Below, in pieces: positions 35,617 to 44,003 of a stretch of 64,000 nt of DNA (position 1 is the stretch's first letter; each line of letters opens with the position of its first letter). The stretch spans positions 9,752-73,751 of the forward strand of contig JAXDOD010000130.1 in NCBI GenBank assembly GCA_034669045.1, read 5' to 3'. This stretch comes from VAZQ01 sp034669045. Its GTDB lineage: Bacteria > Pseudomonadota > Alphaproteobacteria > Rhizobiales > Xanthobacteraceae. The position numbers were made by a program, and so were the translations under genes. The notes below the pieces were generated by a model, which was not told the origin of the DNA, did no database searches, and was given only the letters and a program-made list of their open reading frames with translations.

Positions 35617-36135
35617 ATGAAAAGCAAGATGCTGGGGCCGCTGATCGGCGCGGCCATCGCGGGCCTGATGATCCTGTCCAGCGCGGCTGCGCAGGCGCAG
35701 GCGCCCGATCCTGCCGATCTCGCGGCGGGAATGAGTCTGTTCCTGCAAAAGGGTGATTGTCAGGCCTGCCACGGCTGGGCCGGCGATGGGCGCAAGATGG
35801 ACAGTCAGATGCCGGACGGCGCCGATCTGCGCGCGCGCCCGATCGACCGGGCGACGCTCATCACCACCATCAAATGCGGCCGCCCCGGAACCGGCATGCC
35901 GGCCTTCGACCCGCTGGCCTACAGCGACGGGCGTTGCTTCGGCCTCAAGCAGGCCGATCTCCTTGCGCGCGGCCTGGAACTGTCCGACCCGCCGGCGACC
36001 TTGCAGCCAAACGAGATCGAGCTGCTGGTGGACTTCATGCTGGCGAAGATCGTGGGCAAGGGCCCGCTCGACCGCGCCGGATGCATCGCCTTCTGGGGCC
36101 GTGAGGTCGACGCCTGCAGCGAGCTGGCGAAGTAG
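35617..36135 (+). CDS. Secreted c-type cytochrome
   Basis: The product of 172 residues has a signal peptide (KMLGPLIGAAIAGLMILSSA) and one haem c site, CQACH, near residue 47. A probable axial methionine lies in CGRPGTGMPAFD. The C-terminal half has GLKQADLLARGLELSDPP and two cysteines (AGCIAFWG, VDACSEL). Length and order resemble the cytochromes that take electrons from PQQ alcohol dehydrogenases. The gene converges with the PQQ dehydrogenase gene 95 bases away, supporting that pairing. Confidence 0.88.
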   Translation: MKSKMLGPLIGAAIAGLMILSSAAAQAQAPDPADLAAGMSLFLQKGDCQACHGWAGDGRKMDSQMPDGADLRARPIDRATLITTIKCGRPGTGMPAFDPLAYSDGRCFGLKQADLLARGLELSDPPATLQPNEIELLVDFMLAKIVGKGPLDRAGCIAFWGREVDACSELAK

Positions 36136-36230
36136 CGGCTCGGGTCCGTGGTTTCTCCGACCTCGTCGTGAGGCGCGCCGCTTCGTGACGCGTCTCGCCC
36201 TCAGGGCGATCGAACCTCGTTGCGACCGCT

Positions 36231-37997
36231 TCAATTCAACGCGAACACGAACAGGTAGCTCGAGTTCTCGAGCTTGTCGAACTTGACCGGATGCAGGTGC
36301 CGGCCGCTGGTCTGCACCGCCAGATACTGCTTGGGCCCGATCGCATAGGTCACGGGAGCGCCCTTGAGCGGCGTCCCGACGTTGAAGCGCCAGAGCTCTT
36401 CCAGCGTCTCGTCGTTGTAGGCAATGATCCAGCCGTCCTGCAGCGCCGTGAACACCACGCCGCCGGCCGTGACGAGAGCGCCGGAGCGGATCTCGATATC
36501 GGTGACCGCCTTGGCCAGGATCTTGTGGTTGACCGCGTCGTAGGCGGTGATCGAACCGTAATAGAGGTCGCTCGTGTAGGTGCGCTTGTCGCTCTTCTGC
36601 GGATCGAGGCCGCCCTCGGGGCTCTTGAACCGGTACTCCGCGCCGTTCTGCGTGAAGCAGCCCTCGGTGCCCACTCCGTACGCGATCTTCTTTTCCGGAT
36701 TGTAGGCGGTCGGCTGATAGGCGACGCCGCCGTGCCAGGTCGGGCAGGCGCGCTTCATGCCGTCGCCGCGCATGGCGCGAGCGGCCGGAATGTATTGCTG
36801 CACGTCGAGCTTGGGATCGTATTCGACCGGTTTGCCGGTCTTGGGATCGAGGCCCTTGGTCCAGTTCAGCTCGTTCACATACTGGCTGCCTTTGATGAAG
36901 CTGCCGTTGTTGCGGTCGAGCGAGTAGAATATGCCGTTGCGTCCGAAGTGACCTACCACCTTGCGCGGCTCGCCGTTGATGGTGGTGTCGTAGAGCATGT
37001 GGATGCCGTTCTCGTCATAATCCCATGACTCGTTCGGGACGTACTGGAAATGCCAGGCGAGCTTGCCGGTCTCGATGTCGATTGCGACCGCCGAGTTGGT
37101 GTAGAGGTTGTCGCCGGGCCGCGATTGCGGATCGTATTGCGGCACCGGGTTGCCGGTTCCCCAGATGGTGAGCTTGGTGGCCGGATCGTAGGAGCCGGTC
37201 TGCCACATCCCGCCGCCACCGGTCTTCCAGGCGTTGTTCTTGTCCTTCCAGGTTTCGCTGCCCGGCTCGCCAGGCTTCGGGACCGCCCACCAGCGCCAGA
37301 GCTCATCGCCGGTGCGTGCGTCGAGCGCGGCGAGCCAGCCGCGCGTTCCGGCGTCACCATTGCCGTTGGCGACCAGAATCTTGCCCTCGGCGGCAATCGG
37401 GGCAGTTGCGAAGCGTTCCTTGGTGCCGAATTCGTTGTTGCCGGCGACCTTTTTGTCCCACACGACCTGGCCGCTGTCGCGGTTGAGCGCGACCACGCGG
37501 CCGTCGGGAAGGTTGGCAACCACGAGGTCTTCCCAGAGCGCGATGCCGCGCGTCTGCGGGCGGTTGCCCTCGTGCCGCACGCCGAGATCGTTGTGCCAGA
37601 CGAAGGTGCCTTGGTTCCCCTGGCGCGCGTCGATCTTGTAGATGCCGCCCCAGCCGTCGCTCGTGTACATGAAGCCGTTATCGATGAGCGGGCTGATCTC
37701 GGCTTCCGGTCCGTTCTGCTTGACGTCCTGCATGCCGGAGAGCGCGAGCGCCCAGACCATGCGCAGGTTCTTGACGTTCTCGCGACTGATCTGGGTAAGC
37801 TTGGAATAGCGCTGGGACCCGTAGTCGCCGTTTTGCATGAGCCAGTTCTGCGGCTCGTTCTGCGCGTTGAGCAGCCGCTCCTTGTTCACGGTCATCTTGT
37901 ATTGAGCCGTGAGCGGAGAAGATGTGAGCGCGACGGCGGATACCCCGGCCATCGCGGCGCAAGTGAATGTCACGAGAGTCCGGACGCGCTTGTTCAT
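36231..37997 (-). CDS. PQQ-dependent alcohol dehydrogenase, predicted lanthanide type
   Basis: The product of 588 residues is a periplasmic quinoprotein alcohol dehydrogenase (methanol/ethanol family). The start MNKRVRTLVTFTCAAMAG opens a signal peptide with AGGGAG upstream. The eight-bladed propeller shows W-motifs such as WKTGGGGMWQTGSYD and RPGDNLYTNS. The catalytic aspartate is in W325-D-Y-D328. The extra Asp two residues on is the known mark of lanthanide-binding enzymes (XoxF, ExaF); calcium MxaF has Ala there. No vicinal Cys-Cys pair is present, unlike XoxF/MxaF. The cytochrome c gene lies convergent next door. Confidence 0.92.
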   Translation of the reverse strand: MNKRVRTLVTFTCAAMAGVSAVALTSSPLTAQYKMTVNKERLLNAQNEPQNWLMQNGDYGSQRYSKLTQISRENVKNLRMVWALALSGMQDVKQNGPEAEISPLIDNGFMYTSDGWGGIYKIDARQGNQGTFVWHNDLGVRHEGNRPQTRGIALWEDLVVANLPDGRVVALNRDSGQVVWDKKVAGNNEFGTKERFATAPIAAEGKILVANGNGDAGTRGWLAALDARTGDELWRWWAVPKPGEPGSETWKDKNNAWKTGGGGMWQTGSYDPATKLTIWGTGNPVPQYDPQSRPGDNLYTNSAVAIDIETGKLAWHFQYVPNESWDYDENGIHMLYDTTINGEPRKVVGHFGRNGIFYSLDRNNGSFIKGSQYVNELNWTKGLDPKTGKPVEYDPKLDVQQYIPAARAMRGDGMKRACPTWHGGVAYQPTAYNPEKKIAYGVGTEGCFTQNGAEYRFKSPEGGLDPQKSDKRTYTSDLYYGSITAYDAVNHKILAKAVTDIEIRSGALVTAGGVVFTALQDGWIIAYNDETLEELWRFNVGTPLKGAPVTYAIGPKQYLAVQTSGRHLHPVKFDKLENSSYLFVFALN

Positions 37998-38132
37998 GAT
38001 ATCTCTCCCTTGCTGCGCTTCTTGATGGAGCGCTGCCTTGCGTCGACTGCGAAATGGGATTCTAGCCGTGAAGCGCACGCCGGACAATGGCCGGAACGGC
38101 TGTCCCGGCTGGCGGCAGGGGAGGAGCGACGC

Positions 38133-38363
38133 TCACTTCCCGGCGGCCTTTCGCAACGCGTCGTTGATGCGGTCCTGCCAGCCGGGACCCGCTTCCTGGA
38201 AAAAGTCGAGCACGTCGCGGTCGATGCGCAGCGATACCGTCTCCTTGGCGTTCGGGATCGCCGGTTTCTTGGCCGGCAGCTCGGCGGGTTTCGTCGTCGC
38301 TGCCTTGAACGCCGCTTCGGCCGCATCGCGCGGGTCGCCTGGTCGTCGTCTGCTGGTTGTCAT
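38133..38363 (-). CDS. BrnA-like antitoxin-family protein
   Basis: The product of 76 residues begins MTTSRRRPGDPRDAAEAAFK and ends QDRINDALRKAAGK. Its C-terminal half, KETVSLRIDRDVLDFFQEAGPGWQDRIN, is the ribbon-helix-helix of BrnA/CopG-type antitoxins. In complete systems a brnT toxin gene lies directly upstream, but none is found here, so it is an orphan or a plain regulator. The start is chosen to exclude an unlikely 26-residue extension. Confidence 0.75.
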   Translation of the reverse strand: MTTSRRRPGDPRDAAEAAFKAATTKPAELPAKKPAIPNAKETVSLRIDRDVLDFFQEAGPGWQDRINDALRKAAGK

Positions 38364-38537
38364 TTGGTGAACCCTTGTCAGTCCGTCACACGCCACGCCG
38401 CTCGTCCCCGTGAAAGCGACACCCGGAGTTTTCAGCCGCATTGGCGGCAGGCAGAAAGCCGCCGAGGGTAGCGTGGGCGCCGGCCGGCCGCCAGCGAGCC
38501 TTGCGTTTCCATTCGGTCACGGCGGGGCCGTCGCACG

Positions 38538-39494
38538 TCAAATCGTCGGCAGCCGCGGCATCACATGCAGTGCGTTCTCGCGTTCGACCGCCCGCATCTC
38601 CTCCGGGCTGAACAGCCTCTGCAGGCCCGCCACCTGATAGTCGCTAGGCCGGTATGGAAAATCGGTGCCGAGCAGGATCTGCGACACCGGCGTGATCTGG
38701 CCGAGCGCCGCGATCGCGGGGGCATTGGCGGCCAGCGCCGTATCGTAGTGGAAGCGCCTGAGCTCGGCAAAAACCTTGTTGGGCGTGAACGCCGCGTAGC
38801 GCGGGTTGGACGTCGAGAGCGTTGCATAGCGGTCGATGAACATCGGCATCGCGCCGCCGGCGTGGGTGAAGATGAACTTGACGTTGCGGCAGCGCATCGA
38901 CGTGCCGGTGAACAGCAGATTCGTGATCGCGCGCGCCGTGTCGGCGCCGTATTCGACCATCGACGGTGGGATCATCGGCAGCGTCACCGAGCAGCACGTC
39001 GGCAGGTTTGGATGCACGAAGGTCACGACGCCGCGCCGGTTGAGATCGTCCATCACGGGATCGAAGGACGGATCGCCGAGCCAGCGGTCGCGGTAGCTCG
39101 TGAGCAGGCACACGCCATCCATCTTGAGCGTGTCGAGCGCGTACTCGATCTCCTTGAGGGTTTCGTCCACGTAGGGCATCGGCAGGGTCGCGAACGATCC
39201 GAACCGGCCGGGATGGTCTGCCATCAGCGTCATCGCGTAGTCGTTGCACTCGCGCGCGAGACGGCGGGCGTCGTCCTTGGGCAGGAAGCTCACCGCCGGT
39301 ATCGGCACCGAGAGCACGGACAGGCCGATGCCCGCCTTGTCCATGTCGTCGATCGCTTGCTGCGGCGTCCAGCCGGATTGCGCAGGGTGGCCGAGCTTCG
39401 CCTTTTTCATCGGTTCGACTAGAGCCGGCGGCATGTGATGGTTGTGCACATTGATGCGGCGAGGCTGCGCGCCGCTTTGATCGGAGAAACTCAT
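38538..39494 (-). CDS. Amidohydrolase (ACMSD-like, amidohydrolase-2 family)
   Basis: The product of 318 residues begins MSFSDQSGAQPRRINVHNHH. It has the metal-dependent TIM-barrel fold of the ACMSD/LigW decarboxylase group: an N-terminal VHNHH, FVHPN near residue 165, FTHAGG near 215 and LLGTDFPY near 278. These give the expected His, His, His and Asp metal ligands. Members decarboxylate or hydrolyse aromatic ring-cleavage products or hydroxybenzoates. It diverges from an SDR gene. Substrate unknown. Confidence 0.88.
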   Translation of the reverse strand: MSFSDQSGAQPRRINVHNHHMPPALVEPMKKAKLGHPAQSGWTPQQAIDDMDKAGIGLSVLSVPIPAVSFLPKDDARRLARECNDYAMTLMADHPGRFGSFATLPMPYVDETLKEIEYALDTLKMDGVCLLTSYRDRWLGDPSFDPVMDDLNRRGVVTFVHPNLPTCCSVTLPMIPPSMVEYGADTARAITNLLFTGTSMRCRNVKFIFTHAGGAMPMFIDRYATLSTSNPRYAAFTPNKVFAELRRFHYDTALAANAPAIAALGQITPVSQILLGTDFPYRPSDYQVAGLQRLFSPEEMRAVERENALHVMPRLPTI

Positions 39495-39644
39495 GATGCC
39501 CCTGCTGCCGGTTGCGTCGACGTCCGCTGAGTCGATCAACCCTGACTGTGCCATCGATCGTTCAGGTGATCGAGGACCTCGTCCCTTGTGCGGCGCGTTG
39601 CGCGACGGTACGTTGCGATCCTCATCCGCGAAAGACCAGCGAGC

Positions 39645-40406
39645 ATGGACAGCCGCCCTCTTCTCGGCCGCGTTGCGCTTGTGACCGGCTCGTCCCGACG
39701 CATCGGGCGCGAGATCGTCCTGACTCTGGCTCGGGCCGGCGCCGACGTCATCGTGCACGGGCATAGCAACGCCAGCGCGGCCGAGGCGGTGCGACGCGAA
39801 GTCGAGGCGCTCGGAGTCAAGGCCACCGTCGCGCTCTGCGACGTATCGGATCACACGGCCGTCGGAAAAATGATCGAGGCCGCGGTGCGCGACCACGGCC
39901 GCCTCGACGTCCTGGTCAACAACGCGGCGGTGCGGCGGCGGCGCGGGCTCGCCGAGATCACCGTGGCGGAATGGCGCGAGGTGGTCGGGGTCATCCTCGA
40001 CGGCGCCTTCAACTGCGCGCAGGCGGCGGCTCCGCATCTGGCGCGCGGCGGCGTGGGCCGCATCATCAATATCGGCGGCGACTCAGCCTTCACCGGTGCG
40101 CGCGAGCACGCCCACGTGATCGCCGCCAAGGCCGGCCTGCAAGGGCTCACGCGCGCGCTCGCCGCCGACCTCGCCGCGCAGGCGGTCGCCGTCAACATGA
40201 TCTCGCCGGGCTATATCGAAGCCCGGGAGGACGACCCGAAGCGCACCGCCGAGCGGCGCCAGCATTATGCGCTCGACCGCATCCCGCTCGGCCATCCCGG
40301 CGCTCCCGCCGACATCGCGGCGGTGGTGACGGCGCTTGCCGGCGACGGCTTCGGCTACGTCACCGGCCAGACGCTGCACGTCAACGGCGGGTTCCTGATG
40401 GCGTAG
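39645..40406 (+). CDS. SDR-fold oxidoreductase with atypical active site (B)
   Basis: The product of 253 residues is an SDR: TGSSRRIG (14-21) for NAD(P), DVLVNNAA, and the C-terminal VTGQTLHVNGGF typical of FabG-like proteins. The YxxxK motif reads V158-IAA-K162, so the catalytic tyrosine is valine, and the serine position is glycine (NIGGDSAF). The lysine is kept. The rest of the sequence is well preserved, which argues against a decayed gene. It diverges from an amidohydrolase and converges on a TTT binding protein with a 9-base gap. Confidence 0.88.
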   Translation: MDSRPLLGRVALVTGSSRRIGREIVLTLARAGADVIVHGHSNASAAEAVRREVEALGVKATVALCDVSDHTAVGKMIEAAVRDHGRLDVLVNNAAVRRRRGLAEITVAEWREVVGVILDGAFNCAQAAAPHLARGGVGRIINIGGDSAFTGAREHAHVIAAKAGLQGLTRALAADLAAQAVAVNMISPGYIEAREDDPKRTAERRQHYALDRIPLGHPGAPADIAAVVTALAGDGFGYVTGQTLHVNGGFLMA

Positions 40407-40415
40407 GAGCGGCGC

Positions 40416-41456
40416 TCAGTCCGCCAGCGCCTTGCGCACCGTCAGGATCACGGCCTCGGGCAGCGCATAGGCCTCGCGCACGATGCGCTCCATCTCCTCG
40501 CCCGTGGTCGGATCGAAGCTGAGTTGGAGCTTCTGGAGATCGGCGATGAAGTCCGGATCCTTCATCGTCGCCATGAAGGCTTCGCGTAGCGCCTTGAGCC
40601 GTTCCGCCGGGATCCCGGGCGGAGCGACATAGGGCCGCGCCAGGATGGTGCTCATGAAGATGACGTCGAGCGCCTTCTTCTCGTCCTCGCTCGCGACGAA
40701 GTCACGCACCAGCGGGACGCTCGCCGGCACTTCCGGCATCTTCCGCGGCGCAAGCTGCGCGATCAGATTGATGCTGCCGTTCTTGAGCCAGTCCGGACGC
40801 GACGCCTTGATGCCTTCCATGTCCCATACCCGTCCCGTCAGCTCGCCGCGTTCGATCGCGATCGCGATTTCGCGCGTCCCGGGATAGCCGGTGATGATTT
40901 TCAGGTTGTCGAGACGAAGCACGTTCTTGATCGACAACGGCAGAAGATAGGTGTCGCCGGTGCGCGACGGCGCGCCGATGATGAGCGGCTTGTCCCGCAG
41001 ATCGGCGAGGCTCTTGATGCCGGTGGTGTGCCAGGCGATCAGAACACCGGCCGACGTGACCGCATTTCCGATCATCGCCAAGTCCGGACCGCTGAACTGG
41101 GCCTTCGACGCCCCACCGCTGAACAGCGGCTCGAACAACAAGGCGGAATTGACCGCCCCGAAGGCCGTGCCGTCGGCCGGCGCGCGTTTGGCCAGGTGAT
41201 TGCCGAGCACCATGCTGCTGGCGCCCGGCATGTTGACCGGGATGATCGCGGGATTGCCAGGAATATGCCGCGACATGTGCCGGCTGATCGTGCGCGCGAA
41301 CAGGTCGTAGCCACCGCCGACGCCGTAGCCGATGTAGCAGGTGACAGTCTTGCCGCGATAAAAATCGGCGATCGCCTCCGCGGCGGCGATGCCGTCCGGC
41401 GGCAACGCACCGATTGCGGTCAGGACGAGGGCGATCGCGAATGGACGCAGGCGCAT
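40416..41456 (-). CDS. TTT (TctC/Bug-type) substrate-binding protein 6
   Basis: The product of 346 residues has a signal peptide (FAIALVLTAIGALPPDGIAAA), then EAIADFYRGKTVTCYIGYGVG and GGGYDLFARTISRHMSR, HIPGNPAII, VNMPGASS and AIERGELTG. It belongs to the DFYxGKT subgroup. The gene follows the reverse-strand acyl-CoA synthetase gene by 54 bases, in the same direction, so it may form an operon with that synthetase and deliver its acid. Confidence 0.92.
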   Translation of the reverse strand: MRLRPFAIALVLTAIGALPPDGIAAAEAIADFYRGKTVTCYIGYGVGGGYDLFARTISRHMSRHIPGNPAIIPVNMPGASSMVLGNHLAKRAPADGTAFGAVNSALLFEPLFSGGASKAQFSGPDLAMIGNAVTSAGVLIAWHTTGIKSLADLRDKPLIIGAPSRTGDTYLLPLSIKNVLRLDNLKIITGYPGTREIAIAIERGELTGRVWDMEGIKASRPDWLKNGSINLIAQLAPRKMPEVPASVPLVRDFVASEDEKKALDVIFMSTILARPYVAPPGIPAERLKALREAFMATMKDPDFIADLQKLQLSFDPTTGEEMERIVREAYALPEAVILTVRKALAD

Positions 41457-41510
41457 GAACCGACCCCGTCTTGGTTGCTCGCCATTTCGACCACGCCGGT
41501 GAACGGCGCG

Positions 41511-43667
41511 TCAAGGGCGGACCGGCGGCCGCAGCACGACGAGCGCATCAAGCGCGAAGGCGCCGCGCCCGTTTTCGCAGACCAGGAACGGGTTGACATC
41601 GACGGCTTCGATCACGTCGGCGAGATCGCTGGCGAGCCGGCCAAGATTGACCAGCGCTGCGCACAGCGCGTCCATGTCGCCGGGCTTGCCGCCGCGGAAG
41701 CCCGCGATGAGGCGACCGGCGCGGGTGGCCTTCACCATCGCCAAGGCCCGCTCGCGGTCGAGGCAGGCGGGCGCGAAGCTCACGTCCTTCAGGAGCTCAA
41801 CCCAGACTCCACCGAGGCCGAACATGAGCGTTGCTCCCATTTCCGGATCGCGGTTGACGCCGAGCACGCACTCGGTCCCGCCCGACAGATGTTGCGCCAC
41901 CAGGATGCCGTCGAGCGTGGCGCCGAGCGCCTTCGCCCGCTCCATCAATGTCGTGTAGGTTTGGCGGACCGCCTCGCCGTCGCGGCGGTCAAGCATCACC
42001 AGGCCGGCGTCGCTCTTGTGCGGGATCGCGGCCGAGACCGCCTTGAGCACGACCGGAAAGCCGATCCTGCCCGCTGCCTCCTCGGCAGCGGCCGCGGTCT
42101 TCACCAGGAATTCCGGCGGTGCCGGAATGCCATAGGCGCGCAGCAGCGTCTTTGACTCGATTTCGTTGAGCGCGGTGGGGCCGGCGAGTGTCGCGGCGCG
42201 TGCACGCCATTGCCGGGTCAGGTCCGTGTCGGCCGGCGGAGCATAGAACGCGCCGGAATGGATCGGGCGCGTTCCAGTATCCGCCAGCGCGCGCATGACC
42301 CGCAGCGTCCGCTCGGTATCGCGCATCATCGGCACATGCGATATCTGCGCGCGCACCCTGCGGCCGTAGTCCGTCGCCCCGCTGACAAACGGTGTGAAGG
42401 TGGCGACGGACTTGCCGAGCGCGGCGGCGCGCCGGGCGGCCGTTTCCAGCGAGCGCAGGTTGGCGACACGGCGCTCGGCACCCTCGTAGAGGGGCAGTTC
42501 CTCGGCCACGAGGATGGCGTCGACTTCCGGCGCATCCACGAGCGCGTCCAGGCAGGCGGCATATTGCGCGGTCGGGATGGTGCGCTTGGTATCGAGCGGG
42601 TTGGTGATGTCGGCCTGGCCGAGCGCCTGGCGCAGCGCCGCCTGGGTGGTCGCGGACAGCCCAACCAGCCTCGCTCCGGCGCGCTCGGCCGCTTCCGTGA
42701 TCAGGTTGCGCAGCGCGCCGGAATTGGTCATGGCGGCGATATTGTGGCCGCGCGGCAGCGGCGCGCGCGCCAGAAACTCCACCGCCTCGATGGCGTCCTC
42801 GAGCGAGGCGAGCCGCACCACGCCGGCCGCCGCGGCGAAGGCGCCGAACACCTCGGCGGAACCCGCGAGCGAGCCGGTGTGAGCGAGCGCGAACGCGCGC
42901 GCCTGGTCCGAGCCGCCGATCTTGACCGCCACCACGGTCTTGCCATGGGCGCGCGCGCGCCGCGCCGCGTCGAGGAAATGCGCGGCGTCGGGCACCGCCT
43001 CGACGTAGCAGAGGATCACCTTGAGTTCCGGTTGAACCGCAAAATAGTCGATGAAGTCACTGATCTTGCAGCCGATCTGGCCGCCGCAGGAGGCGAAATA
43101 GCCGATCTTGAGGCCGAGATCGTTGAGCGTGCGGTTGATGGACGCGCAGATCGCGCCGCTCTGCGCCGCCACCGCCACCGGGCTCGGGGCCAGCGCCTGC
43201 AGGGTCTCGTCAGGAATGGTGACGAAGCCGTTGTGACCGCAGGCGACGCCCATGCAGTTGGGGCCGACGATGATCACGCCGGTCGCCGCCAGGATGTCGC
43301 GCAGTTGCGCCGCGAGGCGCAGGCCTTGGGCGTCGCCGCCTTCGCCGAAGCCCGCGGCATAGAAGGTGGCGCTGCGCGCGCCGGCGGCCGCGCCGTCACG
43401 CAGAACCTGCAGCGCAGTCTCCGCCGGGGTGAAGATAACGAGGTGGTCGGGCGCTTCCGGCAACGCCTGCAGCGTTGGGAAACACGGGCCGCCCCAGATC
43501 TCGCTCCGGTTCGGATTGACCGGAAACACCGGCCCGGCGAATCCGAAGCGCGCGAGGTTGTCCCACACCCGCCGCGACCAATGGTCGGGGCGGTCGGACG
43601 CTCCCACCAGGACGACGTTGCGCGGATTGAACAGCCGGCCGATCGCGCTCGTGTCGGGAGCAACCAT
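41511..43667 (-). CDS. ADP-forming acetate-CoA ligase family protein (acyl-CoA synthetase)
   Basis: The product of 718 residues has the one-chain layout of NDP-forming acyl-CoA synthetases. A CoA-binding domain (1-140; NVVLVGASDRP, IIVGPNCMG), a succinyl-CoA-ligase-like part (150-470) with the phospho-histidine His263 in LAHTGSLAG, and an ATP-grasp domain (500-718; LNEIESKTLLRAYGIP, VVLKAVSAAIPHKSDAG) follow in order. It would activate an acid to a CoA thioester with ATP. The next same-strand gene upstream is a hydroxycinnamoyl-CoA hydratase/lyase, making a hydroxycinnamic acid a possible substrate. Confidence 0.92.
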   Translation of the reverse strand: MVAPDTSAIGRLFNPRNVVLVGASDRPDHWSRRVWDNLARFGFAGPVFPVNPNRSEIWGGPCFPTLQALPEAPDHLVIFTPAETALQVLRDGAAAGARSATFYAAGFGEGGDAQGLRLAAQLRDILAATGVIIVGPNCMGVACGHNGFVTIPDETLQALAPSPVAVAAQSGAICASINRTLNDLGLKIGYFASCGGQIGCKISDFIDYFAVQPELKVILCYVEAVPDAAHFLDAARRARAHGKTVVAVKIGGSDQARAFALAHTGSLAGSAEVFGAFAAAAGVVRLASLEDAIEAVEFLARAPLPRGHNIAAMTNSGALRNLITEAAERAGARLVGLSATTQAALRQALGQADITNPLDTKRTIPTAQYAACLDALVDAPEVDAILVAEELPLYEGAERRVANLRSLETAARRAAALGKSVATFTPFVSGATDYGRRVRAQISHVPMMRDTERTLRVMRALADTGTRPIHSGAFYAPPADTDLTRQWRARAATLAGPTALNEIESKTLLRAYGIPAPPEFLVKTAAAAEEAAGRIGFPVVLKAVSAAIPHKSDAGLVMLDRRDGEAVRQTYTTLMERAKALGATLDGILVAQHLSGGTECVLGVNRDPEMGATLMFGLGGVWVELLKDVSFAPACLDRERALAMVKATRAGRLIAGFRGGKPGDMDALCAALVNLGRLASDLADVIEAVDVNPFLVCENGRGAFALDALVVLRPPVRP

Positions 43668-43701
43668 GGTCTCAGGTTTTCCGGCTGTCCACGCAACGCT
43701 A

Positions 43702-43767
43702 TTCTTGCGTGCGGTCAGGTGCGCCTTCTTGCGTGCGGTCAGGTGCGGCCTTCTTGCGTGCGGTCAC
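43702..43767. repeat. Short tandem repeat, ~25-bp unit, 2.7 copies
   Basis: The unit TTCTTGCGTGCGGTCAGGTG plus GCGCC or GCGGCC repeats at 43702, 43726 and 43751 (last copy cut after about 17 bases). It lies just upstream of the acyl-CoA synthetase start. No spacer structure is present, so it is not a CRISPR. Confidence 0.75.
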
Positions 43768-43881
43768 GCACAGGGGCCGCGGCGAACTCGGTGTGCTCCC
43801 ACCCCCCTTGCGGGCGAGGGTTGCGGAGAGGTGTGGGCGCGAGTCCGCAACTCACTCCTGTCCCCTCCCTGTCTCCCCCAG

Positions 43882-43905
43882 GGAACCCGGGCTTGCCCGG
43901 GTTCC
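43882..43905. repeat. Perfect 11-bp-stem inverted repeat
   Basis: GGAACCCGGGC (43882-43892) pairs exactly with GCCCGGGTTCC (43895-43905) with a TT loop. It lies between two same-strand genes. No T-run follows on either strand, so it is more likely a dispersed palindrome than an intrinsic terminator. The rest of 43668-44003 holds only GC-rich repeat-like sequence and no gene. Confidence 0.6.
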
Positions 43906-44003
43906 GCGATATCTCGCGCAAGCCGGACAGGCCGACTTGCGAGCGGGGAGGGACCGCTGGGGCGACAGCCGTCTTCAACGGCACGAGCGCATTCTCATGC
44001 CGC

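Noticed and set aside
38133..38363. Complete BrnT/BrnA toxin-antitoxin system
   Set aside because: No BrnT-like gene is found on either side of the antitoxin-like gene.
43702..43767. Possible CRISPR array
   Set aside because: Units are contiguous with no spacers and only 2.7 copies; no cas genes.
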